This document shows, piece by piece, positions 62,845 through 64,000 of a DNA stretch of 64,000 nt. Position 1 is the first letter of the stretch, and each line of letters opens with the position of its first letter. Source of the stretch: Pedobacter sp. Leaf216 (GTDB taxonomy: Bacteria; Bacteroidota; Bacteroidia; Sphingobacteriales; Sphingobacteriaceae). The stretch is from NCBI RefSeq assembly GCF_001421515.1, contig NZ_LMKM01000006.1, positions 1 to 64,000 on the forward strand, given 5' to 3'. Position numbers and translations under genes: made by a program. A model generated the notes under the pieces. That model made no database searches, had not been told where the DNA came from, and saw nothing but the letters and a program-made list of their open reading frames with translations.

Positions 62845-64000
62845 TTATGCTCCTGCTGTGTTTACTTGTATTTTTAGCGCTTGTCTTGCTGTAAGTAATT
62901 TCGCAAAAACAAGAACTACGGCAAGGGTACCAAAGGTTACGGCTAACCATGGAATCTGATTAATGCCTTTGTGAAGAATAGTATAACCCGCTAAAAGCGT
63001 TCCAGCGGTTACGCCAAAATTAGCAAAGGAGTTTACCATACCGTTTGCGAATTCCAGAGCTTGCGGAGCTTCAGCGCTGATAGCCGAGGTTGCAATTAAA
63101 AAACCCGGCGCGTAAAGAATTCCCCATAACCCGACCATGATCGATACCGTTAAAGTGCTATATCCGGTCAGGTATAACCCCAGTGGAACAACGATGTTGC
63201 AACCGACCAGAAAGAGTATACTGGTTAAAGAAATGCTGGTGCTCATTATTTTCCCTGCAATCCAGTTACCGGCCAGCCCTGTTGCGCCAAACAGCAACAA
63301 CAAATAGCTTATTCCTTTCGGGCTCATGTGCTTGACCTTTAGCAGATAATCAGCAAAATATCCATACATGGAGAACTCGGCCGCAAACATTAAGAAAGTC
63401 ACTAGTAAGCTTAGCCAAATTACAGGTTTTTTAAGAATGGAAATCTGGTTGAGATAATTGACTTTTTTGCTCACCGGCATAGAGGGAACCACAAAATAAA
63501 CGCTGACTAGTCCGATTGCGGTGATGATGGTTTGCATAAGGAAAGAATATTGAAATGAAAAAGTACTGGCTAGATAACTTGATAATGGTATCGTTGTAAT
63601 TGTAGCAATACTAATTCCGCTTAGGGCAATGGCCATCATTTTATGGTGATCCTCTTCTTTTGCCGTACTCATCACAACCACTATTGCAGCGGAGTAGTAA
63701 ACGGCATGGAGCAGGGCGGGTAAAGCGCGAGCTATCAAAAGCAACCAAAACGGCGGAACCAGAGCGGAAAGAATACCGTTAATCAGGTAAAGGCCCAGAC
63801 TGCCAAGCATCACACTTTTCCGGTTGAAGCCGGATGATAGTAAGGTCGTGAACGGCCCGCCGAAGGCAATAGCAATTGAAAATACACTCAGCAGTAATCC
63901 GGCGGTATTGATATTAATTTTATAATGCGCCGCCACCTGGGGAAGAAATCCAATTACCCCAAACTCGGCAGTGATAATACCGATAACTCCGATGCAACAA
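62845..64000 (-). CDS. MFS transporter, 5' end beyond the window
   Basis: Major facilitator superfamily exporter of the drug:H+ antiporter-1 (DHA1) type. The frame remains open to base 64000, where residues resemble the first DHA1 helix (ITAEFGVIGFLPQVA), so the start lies outside the window and the GTG at 63936 is internal. About ten or more membrane segments follow. The gene could export the product of the neighbouring acyltransferase locus (inference). Confidence 0.9.
   Translation of the reverse strand, partial: CCIGVIGIITAEFGVIGFLPQVAAHYKININTAGLLLSVFSIAIAFGGPFTTLLSSGFNRKSVMLGSLGLYLINGILSALVPPFWLLLIARALPALLHAVYYSAAIVVVMSTAKEEDHHKMMAIALSGISIATITTIPLSSYLASTFSFQYSFLMQTIITAIGLVSVYFVVPSMPVSKKVNYLNQISILKKPVIWLSLLVTFLMFAAEFSMYGYFADYLLKVKHMSPKGISYLLLLFGATGLAGNWIAGKIMSTSISLTSILFLVGCNIVVPLGLYLTGYSTLTVSIMVGLWGILYAPGFLIATSAISAEAPQALEFANGMVNSFANFGVTAGTLLAGYTILHKGINQIPWLAVTFGTLAVVLVFAKLLTARQALKIQVNTAGA

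Overview
The window reads as chromosomal DNA of a Bacteroidota bacterium, most likely family Sphingobacteriaceae and Pedobacter-like. The support is AT-rich spacers, promoters of the Bacteroidota type (TTTG, about 19-20 bases, TAnnTTTG) before several genes, few Shine-Dalgarno sites, many single-domain response regulators, and protein families typical of the phylum (DUF4142, DUF3606, PAAR-like DUF4280, VgrG, AraC regulators). No database was searched; family names come from motif recognition.

Layout. 1-98 is the 5' end of a group IIC intron on the minus strand, placed behind a terminator. 259-2975 carries four tiny acidic, probably disordered proteins around a DJ-1/PfpI protein and an inorganic pyrophosphatase. 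3039-4000 is a block of 63-bp and about 157-bp tandem repeats. 4019-5675 is a umuDC-type operon whose UmuD-like protein lacks both catalytic residues. 5848-7784 holds small hypothetical proteins and an ECF sigma factor. 8047-11794 is a three-subunit molybdenum hydroxylase of the PaoABC type. 11885-12879 is an AT-rich HAD/ParB-like pair. 13087-15154 is a broken SDR gene, a GDSL esterase and a helical protein. 15660-19407 holds a stop-interrupted secreted protein, a response regulator and a PAS histidine kinase.

19903-26772 is an orphan type VI secretion effector cassette: VgrG, a conserved partner, a PAAR-like protein with a C-terminal PD-(D/E)xK nuclease toxin (PoNe-like), its PoNi-like immunity protein, three more probable immunity genes, and a scrambled tail of toxin and immunity fragments. 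27502-32331 has a DUF4142 protein, two AraC regulators, an SDR and an alpha/beta hydrolase. 32587-41509 is a signalling and stress stretch: four receiver-only response regulators, a small heat-shock protein behind twin palindromes, an unusual Fpg/Nei glycosylase in a four-gene operon, and a histidine kinase fused to a SpoIIAA-like domain.

42524-53158 looks like a defence-type island: three HEPN-like proteins, a 996-aa membrane protein next to a DUF4238 protein, a protein with an Asn-rich linker, and a zinc-finger HNH-like/DUF2971 pair. It ends in a frameshifted outer-membrane protein gene, a large membrane protein with repeats, and decayed DNA.

56328-64000 resembles a small-molecule or lipid locus: a GNAT-like acyltransferase, an Rv1355c-type ThiF/nitroreductase fusion, mobile-element-type HTH genes, a SerC-like protein without the PLP lysine, a 42-aa membrane peptide, an Lrp regulator and an MFS exporter that runs off the window. 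The best candidates for undescribed biology are the 42.5-53.2 kb island and the 56.3-64 kb locus.
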